Below, one piece after another: positions 50,666 to 62,577 of a stretch of 64,000 bases of DNA (within the stretch, counting starts at the first letter, position 1; each line of letters opens with the position of its first letter). A model generated the notes under the pieces. It saw only the letters and a program-made list of their open reading frames with translations, did not search any database and was not told the origin of the DNA. Origin of the DNA: Petrosia ficiformis (Eukaryota; Porifera; Demospongiae; Haplosclerida; Petrosiidae); contig OX345637.1 in NCBI GenBank assembly GCA_947044365.1, forward strand, positions 11,232,576 to 11,296,575, in the 5' to 3' direction. The translations under genes were made by a program, and so were the position numbers.

Positions 50666-52048
50666 TTGTGTCACTTGCGCGACTATGCGTTGTATATGTA
50701 GTTAAGGAAGTTGCGTCATTCCCGGGGGCTCGGTCAATTAATGGGCGTGGCGCGTAAAAGAACGCGCGTTTGAGCTACAGACCAGCCAGGAAGATTCAAA
50801 AAGGATGTAAAACTGCTAATAACTGTTGTATATAGCAGAGAAACAGTATAGATATTATGCAAGAATCTTTAACAAGTAAGTATGATAAGTTGTTGAGTTT
50901 CAGACACGAGGAAGTCATCATTTAGAACCTTGAAGGAGTACCTCAGTCAGTTCATCAGACATCTGTGTATTTACACTGCAATTAGGCTTACACTTACGTC
51001 TTCAGGAGTACACAGAAAGGTAGAGACACTAGTGCCATCAGCAATGCTTAATACATAGTCATCACAAAGCAAATATAGGGATGTTTTTTTCTCTATATAC
51101 ACTTGTTCTCTTTGTATTTTGCTTTATAGCAGTGTAAGTACTTATGTTTAGGTCCTACGTTAACCTCCCAACCTTGTTCAAATGCTTTTGGGGTTTTGAC
51201 GTCCCTACATCTTCCTGCATTTTTATTGAAAATGTTTTTATTATTCTTGTTTCCATTGTATTTTAAGGCTTGTTCATCATTGAAGGTCAGACTTTTATAT
51301 AATTATATCCATTATTTATGAATTGATTATCATTCACCTTTCACTCACAGATGATGCTGTCTGTTTTCTATTTCATTTACAGCTTTGCCACAAGAAGTAG
51401 TGCTAGTCTCCATTCGGCATTCCAGTGCTTATCATAGTATATAATATTTATTATATTATCAGTATACCATGGTTTTAATATTAATAATTATTATGCTCAT
51501 TATTTTAAGAATGTATTTGCTCACAAACTTTATTACTATATATGCTTATTGATTCCAACGTAGCAGGCAGTTGCTTTCGTATCCTGAGGACACAAATGCG
51601 CAGTGAGTAAATTAATAAATGCACTTATAAAAATGGCGTCCAATTTGAGATCAAATCTTTACCGTCATTGAGACTGTCTTCTTTCATAGTATCTGAAGAT
51701 ATCATCTCGCTACTTTAAGACCAGAATTTTACTATAAATGCGATTGGAATGGTGCTAGAATTATTGTGATTGTTCAACAAACAAAAAAATGATTTGTCTG
51801 GAAAATAATAATAATAATAATATGAAGTAGATTTTGCCAGTTTTGCCACTCGCCAGTTCTCTACCCTAACAACAATATTTGGCCATCTAGACGGTGTTGG
51901 TAGTCATAAAAACACTAGATATGAATAGGTATGTGTGTATTAAAGCTTATATGTATATATTACCAGAGATTTCAGCTCATCACTTGCAATTGAAATGTAT
52001 GGGCAGCCATTTTTTTTCCGTGCCATCCCTACATAGAGAGTACTACCG
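49286..52048. mobile_element. Paralog of the 1.7-kb inverted-repeat element, enlarged by a nested insertion
   Basis: Ends and arms match 15489-17182. The extra length of about 1.1 kb is explained by the nested inverted pair. Confidence 0.65.
50008..51106. mobile_element. Two inverted copies of a 0.5-kb element flanking about 50 bases of host sequence
   Basis: Left arm 50008-50531 and right arm 50581-51106 are reverse complements with few differences. The outer ends read ACAAGTGTATATAGAG. The inner ends carry a short palindrome (ATGGCCCGTAGGGCCAT). The central sequence (about 50532-50580, AAACAAACCACTTCCATATA) is found uninterrupted at the equivalent place in the paralog, near 16196-16245. 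The arms are more GC-rich than the surroundings (for example ACGCGCGTTC) and contain no convincing coding frame. Confidence 0.75.
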
Positions 52049-52073
52049 TACCCTCTGATAAGTTTAAATGTTT

Positions 52074-54329
52074 TTACTGAAGATGAGGAAAATCTTCAGG
52101 TAGCAGTGCATGATTACGACATGTTGGACATGTGCTCTGCTCATTCAACCATGAACGAATGCACTAGGTGAAGAATGGGGTATATGATGGGATGAATGAA
52201 TGTGTGGTGTATAGAAATGGATCCAAATGAATGGATGATGAATGAGCTAATGAGTTTGTGGTGTGTACATGTACATGTATATGAATTGAATGGATGATGG
52301 ATGGATGAGCTAATGGGTGTGTGGTGTGTACATGTACATGTATATGATGAGATGGATGGTTGGATGTATGAACTAATGGGTGTGTGGTGTGTACATGTAC
52401 ATGTACATGTATATGGATGATGGATGAGCTAATGGGTGTGTAGTGTGTACATAAACTGATAAATAGATGAACGGATCAATGAATAGATGGATCAATAAAT
52501 GGATGGATGGATCTAACCATCCATTCATCCATTCATTCATTCATCCATCAGAGTGAATTGATTGTTGAATAAATATAAGAAAGTACATGTGGATGGAGAG
52601 ATTCACAAAATGTAGATGAGAGGGAACGATAGGGTAAAATAATACATGTAGGGTGGAGTAACATACATCTTTATGAAAGCGGTGGCCACGTTCCAATCTC
52701 ACAGAATTGAAATCTTTCATATCCTCATAGCATATGATACAATTGTTATCATCATTATATTCTATTTCACTGTACACAGGGGGTGGAGCTTTGGGTGGAG
52801 CAAGTTGTGGTTTAAGCTGAGGAACCTACATGTACATGAACACACATGTATACACATGTACAACAACAATTAATTATCTTTAATATAGTTTTATGACAGT
52901 TACCAGCAGCAGGATGGATGATACTTAGAATTTAGCCAAGGTCTGTTTTCTAAATTTGTAGTTCTTAATCAATTACTTAAATCAGCCATTTTGTATTGAA
53001 ACTTAAATTAAAACTCAATTTACATGTAACAATATCAGGTTCTAGCTAAATAGTGGAAAAAAGGTGCTATACTGCTCTAAGCAATGCTGTTTCCCTTTGA
53101 TGTGTCTAAGGAACGCAATTAAATCAGTGTTAGCACCACTCTGTTGAAGTGTGGCTAGCTAAAACACTGAGTGTAGTCTGTTACACTCTACTTCAAGTAA
53201 AATCTTGTTGAGTTGAAACCCGAGCTTATTATAAATTCATAACTTAAAATTCGCCAATGTACAATAATCAATCACTGGGTAATCACACTATTGCATATGC
53301 AAAATCATCTGCTCGTTTCCATAGCAATTTTTCATGAATTTTTAATGAGCTCAGTTTCAATTCTACTTTAATGAACTGATCACCTGTGTAGGCTGAGACA
53401 TGAACATAGACGCTCCTTGATTCATTGGTGGGTTGACAGAATAAGCCATCTGACTTAAAGAAGGAACCAGTTGCTGAGACAGGTTGAGTGGCATTGGTAA
53501 CTGGTTCATTGGTGACATGGAAGACATTGGTAGCTGACTCATAGTGGTTGTCAATGATGATTGAGGAAAGCTCAATGGTTGTACAGTGGTTGAGAAAATT
53601 GAGGAAAGGATAGTTGCTGTGATGGCATACGACCACCATCTTTTAGTTCAATCATCTCTCTCACCTACATTGTACGTATAAATGTACTGTATAGTACTAG
53701 TATAGTAATTATAATTGTCAATTGTCTATTAGTCCACCAATCAACCCATCCATCTATCTGTCCGTCCATCCATCCACCCACACACCCAAACCATCCACCC
53801 ACACACCCAAACCATCCATCCATCCATCCACCCACCCACCCAACCATCCATCCATCCATCCATCCACCCATCCATCCATCTATCCAGTCACCTACTCGTC
53901 TATCTCACTATGTACCTTCTGAATAATTCCATCTATCCAGTCACCTACTCATCTATCTCACTATGTACCTTCTGAATAATAACATCCATTGGTAGTCCAT
54001 TTAAACTAGCAGATTGTTTCAACTGTGTTATAATCCTTTTAAAATCATCCCTATAGAAAAATATTCATTATTACTAAATTAATATTCATTAATCATTAAT
54101 ATTCATTACCTAGAATAAGTTGGATATTGAGGAGATAAACTGGCAAATAAGTAATCAAAACCAGCTCTATTCTTTCCATCAGTTTTTGTTATCAAGGCAT
54201 TTCCAGCTCCTGGACCAGTTCCCATTCCAGTTCCCATTCCAGTTCCCACTCCAGTTCCTAATCCAAGTCCCATTCCCATACCACTAAATACAGGCTGGCT
54301 AAGTGCAGACTCCATCGGTGGAAGTACAC
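52074..54329 (-). pseudogene. RING fragment 4: frameshift and lost zinc ligand
   Basis: Exons: 54110-54329, 53969-54050, 53384-53664, 52667-52825, 52074-52163, with a first-exon donor at 54672. It shares with fragment 1 the change of the third zinc-binding Cys to Arg. In the fourth exon one base is missing near 53580 (GTTGTACAGT versus GTTGTGACAGT), so the frame stops soon after. The donor of this exon is altered to GTGATC. Apart from these points and the nested element it is nearly the same as 17208-19422. Confidence 0.75.
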
Positions 54330-54671
54330 CTACACCTACATGTACATAAAAAAGATAACATGTTAAATTTGTATTTACATTGAATATGAATACATGTACG
54401 ATTAACTAATAGTGTACATTGTACATGTACTGTACATTGCACATATGTAAATGTGTATGTGTGTGTACTAGTATGTGTACAAGTACATTTATGTTTTACT
54501 AATAATGTACATTGTACATGTACTGTACATTGTACATATGTAAATGTGTATAATATGTGTGTACCAGTATGTGTACAAGTAAATGTGTATGTGTATGTAT
54601 ACATGTACAGGTACATTTATGTGTGTGTCTGTATGTACAACTATATTACATTTTTGTGTACACACACATAC

Positions 54672-55153
54672 CTGGTTGACTAGCTCCTGTAGATAGAAGA
54701 TTTGGGTCTAGCTAGCAGACTTCACTAACTAGACACCATGACAACAGAACCTGAACTTTCATATGTACAGCAAACAGCATCTTCTTTCACACACATTGTG
54801 AATCAAAATATAATGTGGATATAACATGCACACACACAATCTCACTGTATCTAAGTTGACATCTCCTAACTGAGGTCCTACTATTGCAATCTTCATTAGA
54901 CATTTAACTTCAAGTCAGATAATAAATTACACACAAGCATCCCTTAACCACTTTCCCTCCCCAAAGTTCAAATCCACAATGTTCTAATATCAAGTCTTAC
55001 ATAAAAATGTCTTATTAAAAAATAATATTGTTATATATAGCTAACAAAAAACACAGACATCACTATAGCACTAAAAACCAATTATAATTGCCGAATCAAT
55101 TCATTGTGTATCACAATTGTATTTATCCAATCATTATGTGTTGAGTGTGATGA
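54672..55153. other. RING fragment 4 first-exon piece fused to a receptor leader, then spacer
   Basis: The donor is at 54672 (GTATGTGT) and the join is at TCTAGCTAG (54707-54715). Leader sequence continues to about 54980, followed by AT-rich spacer. Confidence 0.55.
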
Positions 55154-57896
55154 TTAAGGATTGACATTTTCGTAATGAGACTCTTGTCTAGTTTGTATAT
55201 GTAACTGATCTGATGTACTGTTCTGTACTGTTTCATAACTTGGATTCATTGTTATACGAGTTTTTTGTTTGTTTGACTGAACTGAATCATAACAAGGATT
55301 AATATCAACATTCACATCAGAATGTATGTCATCCTACAAAAGAGAGTAGTAAACACTTTCAACATAAAACAAGAAGACACATCTTTATTCCTTACACATG
55401 TACATTATACATCATCAAAACCTAAGATATGTCATACACGATAGCATTTTTACTTAGATTGTTCTCTCTTACACTCAGTACACAAACACTGGTACATTCA
55501 TTTTCTAAATCCTAACCTCATTCTATACATTTTATACACTTGCAAAGAACTTCTATTTTCCTTACTATTAAAAGTAGTATAATACCACCAATCAGAATAA
55601 TAATAAATGATATCAGACCTAAATTCAACATTATAATCATAATAGACACATTTATTATCTCTCATTAGACTCACCTACTGTGATACCTATAATCAAATCT
55701 TGTGATGACTCACATACAGCTTGCCTTACTGCAGTAAAATAAAATAAATAATAAAATTAATATTCATGCATGCATAGTTATACTACCATTAGTTAGAGAT
55801 TCAGATGCTGTTGGCACTGAATTTGTTGTATCTATCTGTGATGGTGACGATAATAGTGACACTGACATTGTTGAAGGTGATGGTGACGATATTAGTGACG
55901 CTGACATTGTTGAAGGAAACAGTCCATCAATACTATGTTGTATTAACTGATAAGCTGGCTGGTTGCTGATAGCACCATCATGTTCAATATCATAAAATGA
56001 TATGTTATAATCACTAGTGTAAATTCCATTTATACACTTTATAACATTCTGACTACCCAAAGGCCTAGTGATATTGAGTTGACCATTATATTCAGTTCTT
56101 GTACACAGGTATTCAATGGAACATCCTAACGACTGACTTCCTTCAACAAATATACATGTGAAACAAACTAGTCCTGTTGTGGGATCTTGTACAACTACAT
56201 CTCCTCTGTGTACATCAAATGTACCTGTGTGTATAATCATCAATTATTTTGTTTATTTAGAATCTTTTATTATACTCACTTATATTTTTTGACTTCGTAG
56301 AGACAATTTCCAATCCAGAATCATATATTAAAATGATAGTAACACTCCACTTATTATTATCCAGAAACCCAACATTAATCTCTCCTGTTATTACTGGTGA
56401 ATATTGTGTTATAATACCTGTTATGTTATACACACAAGATCCTGATTCATCCCTCAGTTCAGTAATACATACATATATTCCACTAGGTTGTGGATTCATG
56501 AGAATAGTATCCTATAATAGTTTATTAATACAGTATCAGAGCTATTAGTATCAGTGACTCACTCTTATAGTTGCATTTATCATCCAATTACCATTTTCAA
56601 GTCTAATTCCAATATCATAGTCTGTTATATGTACTATAAACAAAAGAATAGTAATCACGTTATTAATCAGGACTCACAACATAAAATAATATAATTTACC
56701 TGTTTCAATATTTACAATACTTTCATTTCTTTCTCCCTCCAGATCTTCACTTATAACAGCTGTTATACTGATAGTATAGGTACCAAACGCACTAACATTA
56801 TATGTGTATTGAGTATCAAGTGTTCCAGTTAGTGATACTTGTTTAACAAGTTCTTCTTCATTAGTGATATATTTTGATATTGTGAATTCAGGTAGAGTTT
56901 ATGGAGTGTTCCAGTTACACTGAATAGTGTATAGTAAACTGATAACACAAGTCAAATCTACAGGATCAGGTTTACCTATAGTGAATAATAATTTCAGCAA
57001 AAAGTATCTGGCAGCGTATAATTATCATCCAATGTACAATAGCATTATGTATATAATTATACCTTGTATAAACAATATAGCTTCATGTGAGTTATGATAA
57101 TCCATCATATCAACACGTCCTGATGCAATACATATCACTATAGTATTATTCAGTTCAGAATTTCCTGGTAGAGTGAGATTTGAATTCTGTGTAGCAGCAC
57201 CATATGTCATTATCCCAAGATCAGTGATAGAGGAATCAGTTGAGGAAAATTCATTCACAAACCAATGAATTGATACTCCATTATTATCTACTGAACACTT
57301 GTACACTGCTGTCTGTTGTGTAGTAATAGCTTGAGGTGGTATAAATGAGAACTGAACACCTGTATATATATATATATATACAATATAATAAAAGATGAAA
57401 TCAAGACTAAGTGATATTTCACATGTACCTTGTGTTATAGGTATTAGTAATAGTAGAATACAGATACTCATCACAGACTGGTAGTTCAGATTTCTTGAAT
57501 AATGTAATATTATACTCCTCCCTTTAGTTATTAAGTTACTATTCAGAAAAGAATATACTATAACTATACATGTTGGCATATACTATAATATTCGTTATTT
57601 AATTCAGTCACATGTCATTAGTTATTGTTTTAGCTTATATAAACACACACTTGTTCTCATGATACTATGTGTAAGTATATTATGTGTCTTCTTTATTGAG
57701 TCACACTGATCTTTTAAAAAGTCCTTGTAAGTGATTCTATAAAATATTACATAAACTATGTCATAATTACATGATAATTTAAATGTAATATGCATGTATA
57801 ACATACATGTGAGACACAAGTGCAAATAATTTTATGACAAGACTCTTGTAATAATAGTCAAATGTATATTATACTTACCATGTTCTTTATGTACAT
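55154..57896 (-). pseudogene. Receptor copy 10: stop in FN3 exon and frameshift after the membrane helix
   Basis: Exons: 57879-57896, 57429-57477, 57063-57359, 56700-56975, 56563-56633, 56280-56511, 55787-56224, 55675-55728, 55517-55618, 55154-55333. In the FN3 exon TAT is TAA after WNTP (near 56898), and nine bases are missing in frame. The membrane exon has seven extra bases near its end, so even without the first stop the product would end at CIE just after the helix and the tail could not be read. The signal-exon donor is GTACATGT. The tail exon itself is undamaged. Confidence 0.75.
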
Positions 57897-58348
57897 TTCT
57901 AAATAGTGGAATTAGTTCACAAACATTGAGTCCTCTCCATCATAAGAGAAACTGAACTTTCATATGTACAGAAAACACCATCTTCTTTGACACACCTTCT
58001 GAATTAATAAATATAACACACACACACACAACCTCACTGTATCTAAGTTGACATCTGTTAACTGAGGTCCTACTATTGCAATCTTCATTAACATTTTCAA
58101 CTTCAAGTCGAATAATAAACTACCCACCAGCGCCCCTTATCCACTTCCATTCCTAAAGTTCAAATCCTGTGAACTAAACGTTAACTCTAATGTAGCTAGT
58201 AATGTACCAAGCATATAATAAAATAATTTTTGCCTGAATTTTAAGACAAATGACAGTCTTAAAAAATAATATTATATCTAACAAAAAACACAGACATCAC
58301 TATAGCACTAAAAAACAATTATAATTAACAAATCATGAAGTTTCAATA
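57897..58348. other. Leader of copy 10 and spacer
   Basis: Leader body with a CA tract at about 58015-58030, then AT-rich spacer to a deletion junction near 58348. Confidence 0.45.
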
Positions 58349-58922
58349 TTTCACATCAGAATGTATGTCATCCTATAAAAGAGAGTAGTAAACACTTTCA
58401 ACATAAAACAAGAAGACACATCTTTATTCCTTACACATGTACATTATACACCATCAAAACCATTCTGATTCATTCACAATCCATTGAATTGTTAGTTCCT
58501 TGTTATCCACTGAACACTTGTACACTGCTGTCTGTTGTATAGTAATAGCTTGAGATGGAATAAATGAGAATTGAACACCTAATATAAGATGGAATCAACA
58601 CTAAGTTATATTTAACATGTATACTTACCTTGTGTTATAGGTATTAGTAATAGTAGAATACAGATACTCATCACAGACTGGTAATATCATCTAACTTATA
58701 CTCCTCCCTTTAATTAAGTTTAACTATACATTACTACAATATTCATTATTTATTTCAGTCACATGTCATTGGTTATTTTGGTAGTTACATAAACACTCAT
58801 ATATACATGGTATAATAATTACTATTAATTTCATTCTTGAATCAACTGTTTATCACTTGTTTTCATGATATTATGAATAATAGTCAAATGTATATTATAC
58901 TTACCATGTTCTTGATATACAT
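58349..58922 (-). pseudogene. Receptor copy 11: deletion remnant with leader, signal exon, half an Ig exon and the start of a tail exon
   Basis: Pieces: leader end 58905-58922, signal exon 58629-58677, Ig exon 5' half about 58463-58578, and the first 24 bases of a tail exon (58349-58372, acceptor TTTATAG). Everything from mid-Ig through exon 8 is missing, joined at about 58462. The tail is cut at its other end as well, joined to spacer at 58348. It cannot encode a receptor. Confidence 0.75.
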
Positions 58923-59420
58923 TTCTAGATGGTGGACTTAGTTCACAAACACTGAGGCCTCTCTCTACACACCATCACAAGAGAAACTGAACTTTCATAT
59001 GTACAGAAAACACCATCTTCTTTGACACACTTTCTCAATCAATTGATATAACACACACATACACACACAACCTCACTGTATCTAAGTTGACATCTGTTAA
59101 ATGAGGTCCTACTATTGCAATCTTCATTAACATTTTCAACTTCAAGTCGAATAATAAACTACCCACCAGCGCCCCTTATCCACTTTCCATTCCTAAAGTT
59201 CAAATCCTAAACATTAACTCTAATGTGACTAGTAATGTACCAAGCATATAATAAAATAATTTTTGCCCGAATGAGTCTTAAAAAATAATATTATATCTAA
59301 CAAAAAACACAGACATCACTATAGCACTAAAACCCAATTATAATTAACAAATCATGAAGTTTCAATTCATTGTGTATCACAATTATACTTATTCAATCAT
59401 TGATGTGTTGAGTGTGATGA
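58923..59420. other. Leader of copy 11 and spacer
   Basis: Leader body to about 59160 with a CA tract near 59048-59068, then AT-rich spacer resembling 12290-12560. Confidence 0.45.
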
Positions 59421-62069
59421 TTAAGGATTCACATTTTCGTAATGAGACTCTTGTCTAGTTTGTATATGTAACTGATCTGATGTACTGTTCTGTACTGTTT
59501 CATAACTTGGATTCATTGTCATACGAGTTTTTTGATTGTTTGACTGAACTGAATCATAACAAGGATTAATATCAACATTCACATCAGAATGTATGTCCTC
59601 CTACAAAAGAGAGTAGTAAATACTTTCAACATAAAACAAGAAGATACACCTTTATTCCTTACACATGTACATTATATGTTGTATAATGATAGCATTTTTA
59701 TTTACATTATTCTCTCTTACACTCAGTACACACACACTTGTACATTCATTTTCTAAATCCTAACCTCATTCTTTATACACTTGGGAAGAACTTCTATTTT
59801 CCTTACTATTAAAACTAGTATAATACCACCAATCAGAATAACAATAAATGATATCAGACCTAAATTCAACATTATAATCATAATAGACACATTTATTATC
59901 TCTCATTAGACTCACCTACTGTGATACCTATAATCAAATCTTGTGATGACTCACATACAGCTTGCCTTACTGCAGTAAAATAAAATAAATAATAAAATTA
60001 ATATTCATGCATGCATAGTTATACTACCATTGATTAGAGATTCAGATGCTGTTGGCACTGAATTTGTTGGATCTATCTGTGATGGTGACGATAATAGTGA
60101 CGCTGACATTGTTGAAGGTGATGGTAACAATATTGGTGACGCTGATATTGTTGAAGGAAACAGTCCATCAATACTATATTGTATTAACTGATACGCTGGC
60201 TGTTCAATATCATAAATTGATATGTTATAGTCACACACATAAATTCCATTTATACACTTTGTAACATTCTGACTACCCAAAGGCCTTTTGATATTCAGTT
60301 GACCATTATATTCAGTCCTTGTACACAGGTATTCAATGAAACATCCTAATGACTGACTTCCTTCAACAAATATACATGTGAAACAAACTCGTCCTGTTGT
60401 AGAGTCCTGTACAACTACATCTCCTCTTAATGTACCTGTGTTAATGTAGTCATCAACTACATCATCCAATAATTTTACTCACTTAAATTTTTTGGTTCAC
60501 TACAAACAACTTGTAATCCAGACTCATATATCAAAACTATATTGACACTCCACTTCTTATTATCATCGAGAAACCCAACATTAATCTCTCCTGTTATTAC
60601 TGGTGAATATTGTGTTATAATACCTGTTCTGTTATACACACAAGATCCTGATTCATCACTCAGTTCAGTAATACATACATATATTCCACTAGGTTGTGGA
60701 TTCATGAGAATAGTATCCTATAATAGTATATTAATAGAGTATCAGAGCTATTAGTATCAGTGGACTCACTCTTATAATTGTGTTTATAATCCAATTACCA
60801 TTTTCAATTCTAATTCCAATATCATAGTCTGTTATATGTACTATAAACACAAGAAAAGAAATAAAATTATTAATCAGGACTCGTAACATAAAATAATATA
60901 ATTTACCTGTTTCAATGTTTACAATCTTTTCATTTTTTTCTCCCTCCAGATCTTCACTTATAACAGCTGTTATACTGATAGTATAGGTACCAAACTCACT
61001 AACATTATATGTGTATTGAGTATCAAGTGTTCCAGTTAGTGATACTTGTTTAACAAGTTCTTCTTCATTAGTGATATTAATATTATATTTTGATATTGGG
61101 AATTCAGGTAGAGTATATGGAGCGTTCCAGTTACACTGAATAGTGTATAGTAAACTGATAACACAAGTCAAATCTACAAGATCAGGTTTACCTGCAATGC
61201 GAACATTAATATCAATTTCATTTTAGAATTTACATACCTTGTATAAACAATGTAGCATTCCTTCTATTAGTATACAGTGCTGTATCAACCAGTCCTGATG
61301 CAATACATGTCACTATAGTATTATTCAGTTCAGGATTTCCTGGTATAGTGACACTTGAATTCTGTGTACCAAAACTAGTTGTTTTTATTCCAAGATCAGT
61401 GATAGAAGAATCAGTTGAGGTAGTTAAATTCACAACCCACTGAACTGTTACTCCATTATTATCTACTGAACACTTGTACACTGCTGTCTGTTGTATAGTA
61501 ATAGCTTGAGATGGAATAAATGAGAACTGAACACCTGTATATATAATATTAGATGAAATCAAGACTAAGTGATAATTCACATGTATACTTACCTTGTGTT
61601 ATAGGTATTAGTAAAAGTAGAATACAAATACTCATCACAGACTGGTAGTTCAGATTTCTTGAATAATCTAATATTATACTCCTCCCTTTAGTTATTAAGT
61701 TACTATTCCCAAAAGAATATACTATAACTATACATGTTGGCATATACTACAATATCATTATATAATTCAGTCACATGTCATTAGTTATTGTTTTTGCTTA
61801 TATAAACACACACTTGTTCTCATGATATTATGTGTGAGTATATTATGTGTCTTCTTTATTGAGTCACACTGATCTTTTAAAAAGTCCTTGTAAGTGATAA
61901 AAATATTACATAAACTCTTTCATAATTACATGATAATCTAAATGTAATATGCATGTATAACATACATGTGAGACACAAGTACAAAGCTTTAATAATTTTA
62001 TGACAATGAAATTTGACTCTTGAATAATAGTCAAATGTATATTATACTTACCATGTTCTTGATGTACAT
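59421..62069 (-). CDS. Receptor copy 12: intact Ig-FN3 membrane receptor
   Basis: Exons: 62052-62069, 61593-61641, 61238-61534, 60907-61191, 60770-60840, 60483-60717, 60028-60435, 59916-59969, 59765-59859, 59421-59600; 1692 bases, 563 residues. The Ig exon is close to copy 2 (TALYTNRRNAT) but with KTTSFGTQ where others read ITYGFGTQ. FN3 has WNAPYTLPEFPIS. Exon 6 pairs the short TLRGD start with the TNSVPTASES stalk, and the linker exon has the extra cysteine. The tail starts EDIHSD and has all three tyrosine motifs. Splice sites are canonical. Confidence 0.85.
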
Positions 62070-62577
62070 TTCTGGATAGTGGACTTAGTTCACAAACACA
62101 GAGGCCTCTCTCTACACACCATAACAAGAGAAACTGAACTTTCATATGTACAGAAAACAGCATCTTCTTTGACACACCTTCTCAATCAATTGACATAACA
62201 CACACACACACACACACACAACCTCACTGTATCTAAGTTGACATCTGTTAACTGAGGTCCTACTATTGCAATCTTCATTAACATGTTCAACTTCAAGTTA
62301 GATAATAAACTACCCACCAGCACCCCTTATCCACTTTCCCTCACCAAAGTTCAAATCCTGTGATCTTCTAAACATTAACTCTAATGTGACTAGTAATGTA
62401 CCAAGCATATAATAAAATAATTTTTGCCTGAATTTTAAGACAAACGACAGTCTTAAAAAATAATATTATATCAAATAAAAACACAGACATCACTATAGCA
62501 CTAAAAACCAATTATAATTGACAAATATTGTGTATCACAATTATATGTATCCAATCATTATGTGTTGAGTGTGATGA
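62070..62577. other. Leader of copy 12 and spacer
   Basis: Leader body with a CA tract (about 62198-62220) and AT-rich spacer, nearly the same as 8056-8563. Confidence 0.45.

Larger units (their letters stand above)
49104..52073. other. Spacer between receptor copy 9 and RING fragment 4
   Basis: Leader body (to about 49180), MITE-family segment, then the long inverted-repeat element 49286-52048 with a nested inverted pair at 50008-51106. No gene is seen. Confidence 0.5.
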
